A stretch of 13,586 nt of DNA from JAAAOH01 sp046540795 (GCA_046540795.1 JBKHEN010000069.1:1-13586); one strand, 5' to 3'. Numbered from the stretch's first letter, positions 5,610-13,345 are shown. The notes: generated by a model from the sequence alone, not told the origin. Translations and numbers: made by a program.

Positions 5610-7841
5610 TCACTCGCCGAGCTCACGAATCGTCCGGTTCAGATCGAAACTGCGCTCGGAGATGAACCTGAGCACGGCTCGCTGGAAAGCCGCGGCAACG
5701 TCGGGGCGCTCGGCTTCGAGATCTCGCAAAGCCGCCGTCGAAAGACCGTAGCATCGGCCGGCTTTCGTCGCCACGACCGTTGCCGCCCGAGGACGTCCGG
5801 CAAAGACCTCGAGCTCGCCGAAGATCGCCCCCGGCAGGACCGTTCGCAGCCTCATTGCCGGCTGCCCACCGCGCTCGAGAAAGACTCCGTACTCCCCGGA
5901 CTCGGCGATGTAAAGATGCTCCGCCGGGTCACCCTCCCGCATCAGAACCGTGCCGCGCGGCGCATCGTGGCGGGTCGCATAACTACGCACGACGGAGGCG
6001 GTGTCGCCGTCCGGGAAGAGCTTGGTAAGGATCTCGTCGATGCCGGCCGAGATTTCAGGCGCGCCGGCGGCCGGGACCTCCTTCCCCGCCGAGGTGATGA
6101 GCTCCTCTTCGCATGCCTCGAGCGCATGATCCAGGTCGGGGTAAAAGGATACCGTGCCGGTGTGGGCGGCCCGAACGCTGCTGTTCTGCATCTGCCGCGT
6201 TCCCACCGGCCCGAGACCGCACATCATGATCCGGATGCCGCGGTCAGCGGCGGTACGGATAACCTTGTCCATGACGATCTCCGCTGCACCGTCGATCCCG
6301 CGCACGTGCCGAAAATCGAGGATGAAGAACCAGGGCGCCGGCCGCGAGGCGTCGTCCAGGCGTCGTCTGACATGAGTCGAAATGGTGTAGGCGGTGGCGA
6401 AGAAGAGAAACCCCCGAAGGCGCGCGACGTGGATGCGGTCGCCGTTCTTGCGCAGGAGCTCCCGCACCGCAAACGGCCATTCGACGTTGCTCTGCGCCGC
6501 GCGTCCGGACATCTCCTGATACACCACCTCGGTGCGTCCGTAGTTGATCACAAAGATGACCATCGACGCGAGCACGCCGATTGCCATTGCCTCGAGGATC
6601 CCGACAAAAGCGACGGCCACGAGCATGCCGATTCCCACGAGGTAGTCGCTGCGGCGCAGACGGAACCACCCGTCGTAGAGCCAGTCAGCGAGGAAGCCCA
6701 GACCGACAAACACGAGGAGCGCCCCGAGCACGGGCTTGGGAAAGAGCACAAGGAGGTCGCCGCCGAAGAACACCGCCGCAGCGCAAACGGCCGCCGTCGT
6801 GAGCGTCGTCACCCGCGACGTGGCATCCATGCGCGTTGCGAAGGCGGTATAGCCGACGCTGTGGTATGAGATCGGGCTCCCGACCAGGAGCCCGACCGCG
6901 TTCGCGGCCGCGTTCGCCGTGAGCTCGCGGTCGGGGCGGGCGTCGGCACCGGTAAGCAGCTCGACGGCGCCGATGTTGAGCATTGCCGCGAGAGCGCTGA
7001 CAGCCACAGCGGTCAGCAGAGTGCCCCATTCCGCGAGGATGAGTGACCATCTGGCGGTTTGTAACACGTGTGCCGAGAGCGGCAGCCACAGCCGCTGTGA
7101 GCTGAACCGCCCCATGAGCCACCCTTCGGCGGTCGCCTCGGCAACGGTGCCGCCGGAGGCAAACAACGCGGCGTAGAATGTGGCCGTGCCCACGGCCACC
7201 GCGACCGGAAGCAGCAGCGGGTGCCGCCCGGTGCGCCTGGAGATTAGCAGGACGCCGAGCGCAAAGAGGAGCGCCGGCAGCCACCTCAGGATAACGTCGG
7301 ACGAAAAGAGGAGGACAAGCTGCTCCGGCCGGGGCCAGAAGCCGGTCATCGAGGTGAGCGCGCCGCGCATCATGATCCAGCCGACACCCGCGAGAAAGCC
7401 GCCCACAACCGGATACGGCATCACCCGCACGAAGCGAGCCAGACCCAGGCGCGCGGTCAGTAGAAAGACGACGGCAGCCACCGCGCTGGTCGCCATGATG
7501 GCCGCAATGACGGTGTGGAATGCGTCGGTCGCTGGGAGCGGTGCGGAGAATCCCGCCGCGATGGCGGTCGCAACGGCCGCCATTATGGCGATCGGGGTAT
7601 CCTGCGGCACGAGAGCGGCGCTCGGAAGCGTCGAAAGGATGGCTCCGACGGTAAGCGTAAGTGCGGTGCCAAGCAGCAGGAGGGAGGCCCCGCGCGAGAC
7701 AAACGGAGCGAGGCTGTCGGAGAAGATAAGAGAAGCGTAGGACAGCTGAAACAGTGCCGTTATAATACCGAGCAGCAAGCCTGCCGCGACGCCCGCGAGT
7801 GCTCTGCCTGCCGGGGACCCACCGGCCGATCCGTGTGCCAT
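5610..7841 (-). CDS. SulP-family anion transporter with STAS and cyclic-nucleotide-binding domains
   Basis: A 743-residue fusion. Residues about 10-435 form a SulP/SLC26 membrane domain of many hydrophobic helices, including PISYHSVGYTAFATR (323-337). About 460-585 is a STAS domain (FFILDFRHVRGIDGAAEIVM); the serine usually found in this loop is Gly (G518), so STAS phosphorylation there is unlikely. About 627-735 is a cNMP domain with GTVLMREGDPAEHLYIAESG and a phosphate-binding cassette FGELEVFAGRPRAATVVA (674-691) that keeps the Glu (E676) and the conserved Arg (R685), so nucleotide binding is plausible. Such proteins move sulfate, bicarbonate or other anions; the substrate cannot be read. 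The start ATG 7841 is fixed by an in-frame TAG five codons upstream; it has no ribosome site and a TACAAT -10-like hexamer 6 bp before it. The gene is divergent from the chemoreceptor. Confidence 0.95.
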   Translation of the reverse strand: MAHGSAGGSPAGRALAGVAAGLLLGIITALFQLSYASLIFSDSLAPFVSRGASLLLLGTALTLTVGAILSTLPSAALVPQDTPIAIMAAVATAIAAGFSAPLPATDAFHTVIAAIMATSAVAAVVFLLTARLGLARFVRVMPYPVVGGFLAGVGWIMMRGALTSMTGFWPRPEQLVLLFSSDVILRWLPALLFALGVLLISRRTGRHPLLLPVAVAVGTATFYAALFASGGTVAEATAEGWLMGRFSSQRLWLPLSAHVLQTARWSLILAEWGTLLTAVAVSALAAMLNIGAVELLTGADARPDRELTANAAANAVGLLVGSPISYHSVGYTAFATRMDATSRVTTLTTAAVCAAAVFFGGDLLVLFPKPVLGALLVFVGLGFLADWLYDGWFRLRRSDYLVGIGMLVAVAFVGILEAMAIGVLASMVIFVINYGRTEVVYQEMSGRAAQSNVEWPFAVRELLRKNGDRIHVARLRGFLFFATAYTISTHVRRRLDDASRPAPWFFILDFRHVRGIDGAAEIVMDKVIRTAADRGIRIMMCGLGPVGTRQMQNSSVRAAHTGTVSFYPDLDHALEACEEELITSAGKEVPAAGAPEISAGIDEILTKLFPDGDTASVVRSYATRHDAPRGTVLMREGDPAEHLYIAESGEYGVFLERGGQPAMRLRTVLPGAIFGELEVFAGRPRAATVVATKAGRCYGLSTAALRDLEAERPDVAAAFQRAVLRFISERSFDLNRTIRELGE

Positions 7842-7847
7842 GGCGGC

Positions 7848-7853
7848 ATTGTA
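7848..7853 (-). promoter_or_regulatory. -10-like element next to the SulP start codon
   Basis: TACAAT (7853-7848, minus strand; five of six consensus bases) ends 6 bp before ATG 7841, so transcription would start at about the start codon. No ribosome site precedes the ATG and no good -35 is visible. A leaderless mRNA is possible. Confidence 0.35.
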
Positions 7854-7896
7854 CTAGTTGTCGGGCGTTGTTCGCGACATCGGGGCGAAGATCGTC

Positions 7897-7917
7897 GATG
7901 AGACCGACAGTCTCATC
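7897..7917. promoter_or_regulatory. 8-bp perfect inverted repeat, possible operator
   Basis: GATGAGAC (7897-7904) and GTCTCATC (7910-7917) are perfect inverted arms with a 5-bp centre (CGACA). It sits about 45 bp upstream of the SulP -10-like element, where an activator of SulP could bind, and about 150 bp upstream of the chemoreceptor promoter. It could bind a dimeric regulator; no such gene is adjacent. Confidence 0.45.
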
Positions 7918-8038
7918 CATCGCCGACGCCACAGCCGCGAGCGACCCGCAAGACGGCTCTTGGTGCCCATGCTACAGCCGGCTGATCAGCCCCGGGTTTC
8001 ACGGACCTCGGAGAGAACCGCCCGCAGCGCGCTTGCCG

Positions 8039-8065
8039 AAATTGCCAAAATTGAAAAAATTGCTT
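8039..8065. repeat. Three AAATTG units at exact 9-bp spacing (UP-like element)
   Basis: AAATTG begins at 8039, 8048 and 8057, making three imperfect 9-bp units: AAATTGCCA, AAATTGAAA, AAATTGCTT. The AT-rich block directly precedes the candidate chemoreceptor -35 (8064) and could act as an UP element or a repeated regulator site. It stands out in a GC-rich setting. Confidence 0.4.
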
Positions 8066-8092
8066 GTTTCCGTTCAAGAACCGTGGTAAAGT
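8064..8092 (+). promoter_or_regulatory. Candidate chemoreceptor promoter
   Basis: TTGTTT (8064-8069), a 17-bp spacer, and TAAAGT (8087-8092) form a moderate sigma-70-like promoter about 100 bp before ATG 8190. A second -10-like TATAAG lies at 8094-8099. I looked for the flagellar sigma-28 pattern (TAAA, about 15 bp, GCCGATAA): TAAA is present but no matching -10. Confidence 0.4.
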
Positions 8093-8189
8093 GTATAAGG
8101 CGGAAAAGTCATTTTTTTCTAAAAAGATGGCCTAGTTGGTTTTGCGTGTCGTCTGCCGCTCGCGGGCGGACAATGTGAAGGGGGAAACG

Positions 8190-10781
8190 ATGTTTCGATT
8201 GAAGAACATGAAGCTGAAGCCGAAGCTGGTGTTACTGTTCCTCGTGGTAGGGATCATCCCACTTGCCGTCGTCGGCTTCTGGGCCATACAGCTCTCAAGT
8301 GACGCGCTCATGGAGAGCTCGTATCATGAGCTCGAGGCGCTGCGAGAGGTGAAAACGAACCAGTTAGAGAGCTACTTCGATGAGCGCCGGGGCGATCTGA
8401 ACGTGTTGGCGAACACCGTAGCGTCGCTCGAACGGGCGTTGTTCAAGGAACTGGAAGCGGTGGATCACAACAAACGGCGGGCGGTGGAACGATACTTCGC
8501 TCAGAACGATATCTCCCCGGAAGACGTTACATCGGGAAGCGAGGTCCATGAGACAATGAACGACATCGTCGCCGACCGCACCGGACTCGGGGAAACCGGC
8601 GAGTCCTATGTCGTGGAGGAACGCGACGGCCGCTATTTCTTTCGAAGCGACATGGAGACCATGGGCGACGGTGATTATGTTTTCGGTTACGACGCCACCG
8701 ACATCGCCCCGGAATATATGGAAAGTGCCCTGCGGGGAGAGAGCGGCTCGGAGGTTTTCACGGACTCCGCGGGGGATCTGGTGGCGGTGGTTTACCATCC
8801 TCTCGATTTGCCCGACATGAATTGGGCCATGATCACCAAGATGAATCTCGAGGAAGCCATCGTGCCGCAACTGGAGGGAGAATCTCAAGACTATTACACC
8901 AACTACATCGAAGAGTACGGCTACTATGATCTATTCCTTATCCATCCTGAAGGTCGAGTCTTTTACACTGTGTCCGAGGAATCGGACCTGAACACCAATA
9001 TCGTCGATGGGGAGTACGCGGATTCCAGCCTCGGCGAAGCGGTCCGAGCCGCCCTGGACAGCGGTAGCTTCGCCTTCGGGGATTTCCAGCCCTACGCCCC
9101 CTCTGATGATGAGCCGGCATCGTTCATCGCGCAGCCCCTGCTGAACGATCAGCAAGAGACGGAGCTCGTAGTGGCTTTGCAGCTGCCGCTCACCGGAATA
9201 AACGAGATCATGCAGGAGCGCACCGGCATGGGTGAGACGGGAGAGACATACCTCGTCGGCCCCAACCACTTGATGCGCTCGGACTCCTATCTCAACCCGG
9301 AGGACTACTCCGTGGACGCCTCATTCGCGCGGCCGGAGACGGGCAGCGTCGAAACCGAAGCCGCCGACGCGGCATTGGACGGAGAGGCGGATTCGCGGAT
9401 CCTTGAGGATTACACCGGCACCTCAGTCCTCTCCGCCTTCGCGCCCGTGGAGGTCTACGACACAACCTGGGCAATGCTTGCCGAGATAGACGAAGCGGAG
9501 GTGAGCGCACCGGTGCGGAACCTTGTCACCGCCGTAGTGATTGCCGCCGCGGTCATCTCGATTATCGTAGCGCTGATCGCCTTCTTCGTGGCCATGAGTA
9601 TCGCCCGGCCGATGATCCGCGGTGTCTCTTTTGCCGAATCGGTGGCGGCCGGCGATCTCACCGCCGACCTCGAGGTACACCAGAGGGACGAGATCGGCAC
9701 ACTTGCCGACGCATTGCGGGAGATGGTACAGCAGCTCAAGGGGGTGGTGGGCGACATTACCACCGCCGGACGCAACGTCGCCACCGGTAGCGCGCAGATG
9801 TCGGAAAGCGCGCAGGAGCTCTCGCAGGGGGCAACCGAACAGGCCTCGAGCACGGAAGAGGTCTCCTCCTCCATGGAGGAGATGGACTCCAACATACAGC
9901 AGAACGCCGATAACGCATCGCAGACGGAGAAGATCGCCCAGAAGGCCGCCGAGGATGCTCAACAAGGCGGCACTGCCGTGCAGCAGACCGTAGATGCCAT
10001 GCGCAATATCGCGGAGAAGATTTCCATCATCGAGGAGATCGCGCGGAACACCAACCTGCTCGCCCTCAACGCGGCGATCGAGGCCGCTCGGGCCGGGGAA
10101 CACGGCAAGGGCTTCGCGGTAGTCGCCTCCGAGGTGCGCAAGCTTGCCGAGCGTAGCCAGAAAGCGGCCGCCGAGATCGGCGAGCTCTCCACCAACAGCG
10201 TGGGCGTCGCCGAGGAGGCGGGCAAGCTGCTCGAAGCACTAGTGCCCGACATAGAGAAGACGGCGGAGCTCGTACAGGAGATCAACGCCGCAAGCGCGGA
10301 GCAACGCTCGGGTAGCCAACAGGTGAACAAGGCGCTTGCCCAGCTCGACCAAGTCGTCCAGCAGAACGCCTCGCAGGCCGAGGAAATGTCGAGCATGGCC
10401 GAGGAGCTTTCGGGACAGGCGGACACGCTACAGTCTACGATCTCTTTCTTCAAGGTGGACCAAAGTGCTGAGGCCGAGCGGCGACAGATTGCCGATCAGT
10501 CCGGAACCGGCACCGCAACCAAGGGGCGGTCAACGGCCACAGCGGGCGGCCGGGCACAGTCGACCGCCGGCGGCAGCGGCGGCCGCAGCACACGAGAAGG
10601 CGACGACCACGGGACCGCGGCTAAGACCTCAGGTACCGCGGCCAAAGGAAAGGGTACCGGCACGCAGAAGCAGGAGGCCACCGGCATCACTCTCGCCCTC
10701 GATGAAACAGGCGGACAATCCGCGCAAAGCGGTGAAACCGCTGCGGCGGAGACAAGCGACGAGGACTTCGAGGAGTTCTAA
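8190..10781 (+). CDS. Methyl-accepting chemotaxis protein with Cache-type sensor and C-terminal CheR-tether-like tail
   Basis: A transmembrane chemoreceptor of 863 residues. TM1 is about 13-33 (after a basic KLKPK), then a large acidic extracytoplasmic sensor (about 34-443), TM2 about 445-470, HAMP about 470-522, and a methyl-accepting coiled coil about 523-755 with the conserved hairpin tip ARNTNLLALNAAIEAARAGE (618-637). The sensor contains the same motif twice, RTGLGETGE (130-138) and RTGMGETGE (344-352), 214 residues apart, pointing to tandem Cache-like modules. After the coiled coil comes a low-complexity Gly/Thr/Ala/Ser/Gln linker of about 100 residues ending DEDFEEF; DFEEF has the aromatic-x-x-aromatic spacing of CheR-binding pentapeptides such as NWETF. 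Start ATG 8190 is preceded by AAGGGGGAA; the longer frame from 8136 is rejected because the ribosome site and the basic-TM1 N-terminus lie here. The ligand is unknown. Confidence 0.96.
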   Translation: MFRLKNMKLKPKLVLLFLVVGIIPLAVVGFWAIQLSSDALMESSYHELEALREVKTNQLESYFDERRGDLNVLANTVASLERALFKELEAVDHNKRRAVERYFAQNDISPEDVTSGSEVHETMNDIVADRTGLGETGESYVVEERDGRYFFRSDMETMGDGDYVFGYDATDIAPEYMESALRGESGSEVFTDSAGDLVAVVYHPLDLPDMNWAMITKMNLEEAIVPQLEGESQDYYTNYIEEYGYYDLFLIHPEGRVFYTVSEESDLNTNIVDGEYADSSLGEAVRAALDSGSFAFGDFQPYAPSDDEPASFIAQPLLNDQQETELVVALQLPLTGINEIMQERTGMGETGETYLVGPNHLMRSDSYLNPEDYSVDASFARPETGSVETEAADAALDGEADSRILEDYTGTSVLSAFAPVEVYDTTWAMLAEIDEAEVSAPVRNLVTAVVIAAAVISIIVALIAFFVAMSIARPMIRGVSFAESVAAGDLTADLEVHQRDEIGTLADALREMVQQLKGVVGDITTAGRNVATGSAQMSESAQELSQGATEQASSTEEVSSSMEEMDSNIQQNADNASQTEKIAQKAAEDAQQGGTAVQQTVDAMRNIAEKISIIEEIARNTNLLALNAAIEAARAGEHGKGFAVVASEVRKLAERSQKAAAEIGELSTNSVGVAEEAGKLLEALVPDIEKTAELVQEINAASAEQRSGSQQVNKALAQLDQVVQQNASQAEEMSSMAEELSGQADTLQSTISFFKVDQSAEAERRQIADQSGTGTATKGRSTATAGGRAQSTAGGSGGRSTREGDDHGTAAKTSGTAAKGKGTGTQKQEATGITLALDETGGQSAQSGETAAAETSDEDFEEF

Positions 10782-10810
10782 CGGGGGCCTTTCCGCGGTC
10801 GGGTCGTTTC

Positions 10811-10845
10811 CGAAGTAGGCGGTTGCGCGGCAGCCGCCTACTTCG
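10811..10845. terminator. 12-bp-stem hairpin after the chemoreceptor gene
   Basis: CGAAGTAGGCGG (10811-10822) pairs perfectly with CCGCCTACTTCG (10834-10845), 30 nt after the chemoreceptor stop. Inner bases can extend the stem (T-G, T-A, G-C, C-G) to a 3-nt loop. There is no U-tract on the plus strand. Position and strength suggest a terminator or 3'-end stem separating the chemoreceptor from the methyltransferase. Confidence 0.65.
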
Positions 10846-10894
10846 ACACCCCCGCTCGACGCATCGCAAGAACACCGCTACTCTGTTAAGACGC

Positions 10895-12076
10895 ATGACC
10901 ACGAAGCAAGAGATTCGGTTCGGCTCGGCCGCGGCGTCGATGCAGCAACTCCCGGACGGCTCGGTGGATCTCGTACTCACCTCACCGCCCTATCCGATGA
11001 TCGAGATGTGGGACGAGAGTTTCACCGCTTCGGCACCGCAAGTCGCCGGGGCCCTCGAGCGGGGAGAGGGAGACACGGCCTTTGCTCTCATGCACGAGAT
11101 TCTCGACGACGTATGGCGAGAGTGCCGTCGTGTGCTGAGACCCGGAGGCTTTCTGTGCATCAACATCGGCGATGCGACACGGACGCTCGACGGGAACTTC
11201 CGCCTCTACAGCAACCAGGCCCGGATCGCGCGGTTCTGTGAGTCGCTGGGTTTCCAATCGCTCCCGCCGGTCATCTGGCGGAAACAGACAAACGCGCCGA
11301 ACAAATTCATGGGCTCGGGGATGCTCCCTTCCGGCGCGTATGTAACCCTCGAACACGAGTACATCCTCATCCTCCGCCGCGGGGGAAAGCGCACTTTCCC
11401 CGCGGAGGAGTCGGCCCGCAGGCGGAAGAGCGCCTTCTTCTGGGAAGAGCGAAACGCGTGGTTTTCCGATGTATGGGACTTCAAGGGCGCGCGGCAGGCG
11501 CTTTCCGGGAACGACGAGCGGGCACGAAGCGGGGCGTTTCCGCTTGAGCTTGCCCACCGCATCGTAAACATGTACAGCCTCCAGGGAGATCTCGTCCTCG
11601 ATCCTTTTCTCGGCACCGGCACGACTGCCGCCGCCTGCCTTTTCAACGCGCGCAGCTCTCTCGGGATGGAACGGGCGGAGCGGCTTGCATCCGTCATCGA
11701 GGAGACACTTGTCCGAGCCGCCGAAACGGCCAACCGGCTGGTGGCCGAGCGTATCGCCGCCCACCGCGCTTTCATCCGCGATTACCAAGAACGCCGGGGC
11801 ACGCTACCGGCTCACACGAACGCGCCCCACGGCTTCCCGGTAGTTACCTCTCAGGAAACGACGCTCGTGCTACCGGCCCTCGAACGACTCAGCCGCGTCG
11901 ACGGGCGTGACCGCCCGGAAACGATGGTATTCGAGGCGATACATTCGCCTGCTCCGGAGGATGTGGCCTCTCGATCCCCGGAAACCTACGGTGTGACCAC
12001 GAGGGAGACGGAACAGCTGTCGCTCTTCTTGCAAGATGAGGGGAAAACGTCGAAAATGAAACCGAACCATCCATGA
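10895..12076 (+). CDS. Orphan beta-class DNA methyltransferase (N4-cytosine type likely)
   Basis: A 393-residue N6_N4_Mtase family enzyme that transfers a methyl group from AdoMet to DNA. The catalytic motif IV TSPPY (29-33) comes before the AdoMet-binding motif I DPFLGTGTT (236-244), the beta-class order. TSPPY rather than DPPY favours N4-cytosine over N6-adenine. Between them, about 95-220 should hold the target-recognition region; it contains WRKQTNAPNKFMGSGMLPSG. About 130 residues follow motif I, a long tail, probably helical at first (265-300) and then without recognisable features. Start ATG 10895 is chosen because family similarity begins within about 10 residues; the in-frame start at 10823 lies inside the hairpin. 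The ribosome site is weak. No restriction enzyme lies nearby, so it is probably a solitary, regulatory or phage-derived methylase. It is followed after 18 bp by the peptidase gene, suggesting co-transcription. Confidence 0.92.
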   Translation: MTTKQEIRFGSAAASMQQLPDGSVDLVLTSPPYPMIEMWDESFTASAPQVAGALERGEGDTAFALMHEILDDVWRECRRVLRPGGFLCINIGDATRTLDGNFRLYSNQARIARFCESLGFQSLPPVIWRKQTNAPNKFMGSGMLPSGAYVTLEHEYILILRRGGKRTFPAEESARRRKSAFFWEERNAWFSDVWDFKGARQALSGNDERARSGAFPLELAHRIVNMYSLQGDLVLDPFLGTGTTAAACLFNARSSLGMERAERLASVIEETLVRAAETANRLVAERIAAHRAFIRDYQERRGTLPAHTNAPHGFPVVTSQETTLVLPALERLSRVDGRDRPETMVFEAIHSPAPEDVASRSPETYGVTTRETEQLSLFLQDEGKTSKMKPNHP

Positions 12077-12094
12077 GATAGATCGGAGGCAGCT

Positions 12095-12994
12095 ATGGCG
12101 GCACATGAGCCCGAGCGTATTCCCATCGAGACCCCACAGGGCACCATGCACGTGTGGACACAGCGCAACAACGACAGCGCCGGCATGCGCGTACTCCTGC
12201 TGCATGGCGGTCCCGGCGCCACCCACGACTACTTCCGAAGCTTCGAGCGCTATTTCCCCGAGGACATCGAGTTCATCTACTACGATCAGCTCGGCTCCCG
12301 CCGCTCGGACAATCCGGCGGACCGCTCGTTCTGGACCATCCCCCGCTTTGTCGACGAGGTAGAGCAGGTACGGATCGCCCTGGGACTCGGTCCGGATAAC
12401 TTCTTCCTCCTCGGCCACTCCTGGGGAGGTATCCTGGCGATGGAGTATGCCCTGGCCCACGGCGAGGCGCTCAAAGGCCTCGTTATCTCGAACATGATGG
12501 CAAGCTGCCCCGCCTACAAGCACTATGCCGACGAGGTACTGGCCGCCGGGATGGATCCGGCGGTCGTCAAGCGTGTTCGTGAGCTCGAAGCGACCGGCGA
12601 CTACGAGAGCGAAGAGTACATGAATCTCCTGATTCCCCACCACTACGAGCAACACGTGCTTCGCAAGCCCGCCGCCGAGTGGCCGGAAGAGGTAACAACG
12701 GCCTTCGAAAACATCAACCAGGACCTCTACGTCTACATGCAGGGACCGAGCGAGTTCGGCATATCCGGCACCTTGGCCGATTGGGACCGCTCGGAGGACC
12801 TCAAGCGGATTACCGTGCCGACACTGGTCGTCGGAGCGGAGCACGACACCATGGATCCCGACTACATGCGCTGGATGGCCGCACAGCTTCCCCGTGGCCG
12901 CTATCTGCACTGCCCGGAAGGGAGCCACATGGCCATGTGGGACGATCCGGAGACCTACCACAGCGGGGTCGCCGGATTCATACGTTCCGTGTGA
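12095..12994 (+). CDS. Proline iminopeptidase-like alpha/beta hydrolase (peptidase S33)
   Basis: A 299-residue cytoplasmic hydrolase of the proline-iminopeptidase type, which releases N-terminal Pro or other residues from peptides. The oxyanion-hole motif HGGPG (37-41) and YYDQLGSRRSD (62-72, cf. the family DQ.G.G.S) are present. The nucleophile elbow is GHSWGG (107-112, S109). The likely remaining catalytic residues are D251 (GAEHDTMDP) and H278 (EGSHMAMWDD). The helical cap is about 135-230. Length matches the family (290-310). Start ATG 12095 has a GGAGG (12085-12089) five bases upstream. It lies 18 bp after the methyltransferase stop and is probably read from the same transcript; no functional link between the two is known. 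Other S33 members act on amides or esters, so the exact substrate is not certain. Confidence 0.93.
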   Translation: MAAHEPERIPIETPQGTMHVWTQRNNDSAGMRVLLLHGGPGATHDYFRSFERYFPEDIEFIYYDQLGSRRSDNPADRSFWTIPRFVDEVEQVRIALGLGPDNFFLLGHSWGGILAMEYALAHGEALKGLVISNMMASCPAYKHYADEVLAAGMDPAVVKRVRELEATGDYESEEYMNLLIPHHYEQHVLRKPAAEWPEEVTTAFENINQDLYVYMQGPSEFGISGTLADWDRSEDLKRITVPTLVVGAEHDTMDPDYMRWMAAQLPRGRYLHCPEGSHMAMWDDPETYHSGVAGFIRSV

Positions 12995-13033
12995 GACATC
13001 TACCCCGCCGGCGGGCCGCGCTCGAACGTCATG

Positions 13034-13048
13034 AAATCTCCGAGATTT
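13034..13048. repeat. Short palindrome AAATCTC-C-GAGATTT
   Basis: Perfect 7-bp arms around one base, 40 bp after the peptidase stop and just before TTGACG (13051-13056). It may be an operator. It is unlikely to be a hairpin in RNA because the one-base centre leaves no loop without melting pairs. Confidence 0.3.
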
Positions 13049-13126
13049 ACTTGACGATTTGAGTCATCAGTGACCGGCAGCGCTCTATGTGAAATCATAG
13101 CGGCTTGTCGGCCGACTGAGGGAGGT

Positions 13127-13345
13127 GTGGTGGGTACAGGAACCGGCGCTCACGACGGGGACACGCGCACCATCGCCACGCACCCGTCCACGACGACCCA
13201 TTCCAAACTCACCGAAGAGGGACGGTTGCGGATCGGAACTTCCCCCGGGACGGCGCGGGTTTCGGTGGGACTCGAATCAACAGACGATATCTTCGCGGAC
13301 ATAGACCGGGCGCTCGAAGCGGCACGCCGCGCAACAAGGTGGTAA
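13127..13345 (+). pseudogene. 3' remnant of a Cys/Met-metabolism PLP enzyme (O-acetylhomoserine sulfhydrylase / Met gamma-lyase family)
   Basis: The frame ending at 13345 encodes the C-terminal end of a gamma-family PLP enzyme: GDTRTIATHPSTTTHSKL (about 13157-13210), then a SPGTARVSVGLES segment and DDIFADIDRALEAARR. In the family this is the conserved final part, where the Arg of R-x-SVG binds the substrate carboxylate. Only about 65 of roughly 400 residues remain; the PLP lysine and the whole large domain are missing. Homology begins near 13151. Upstream, GGGAGG (13120-13125) and GTG codons (13127, 13130) could permit translation of a short peptide, but it could not form an active enzyme. 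The open frame extends further upstream to GTG 13070 without similarity. It follows the peptidase gene in the same direction. Gene loss or rearrangement is the likely cause. Confidence 0.85.

Larger units (their letters stand above)
7842..8189. other. 348-bp divergent intergenic region, SulP / chemoreceptor
   Basis: This gap holds no convincing gene. The open frame at about 7858-8178 (+) is Arg-rich, lacks a ribosome site and resembles no family. The region contains the SulP -10-like element, an 8-bp inverted repeat (7897-7917), a 9-bp-phased AAATTG element (8039-8065), the candidate chemoreceptor promoter (8064-8092), and an AT-rich leader with TTTTTCTAAAAA (about 8114-8125). Composition shifts from GC-rich on the SulP side to AT-rich over the last 150 bp. 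Confidence 0.6.

Noticed and set aside
8110..8126. T-run followed by A-run as an intrinsic terminator
   Set aside because: No GC stem precedes the T-run, and it lies in the probable leader of the chemoreceptor rather than after a gene.
7858..8178. 106-codon plus-strand frame in the SulP / chemoreceptor gap
   Set aside because: Arg-rich composition, no ribosome site, no family resemblance, and it covers the promoter elements.
8136..8189. 18-codon N-terminal extension of the chemoreceptor
   Set aside because: The AAGGGGGAA ribosome site precedes ATG 8190, and the basic residues plus TM1 start there.
10823..10894. N-terminal extension of the methyltransferase
   Set aside because: It runs through the hairpin at 10811-10845. 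ATG 10895 gives the normal distance to the TSPPY motif.
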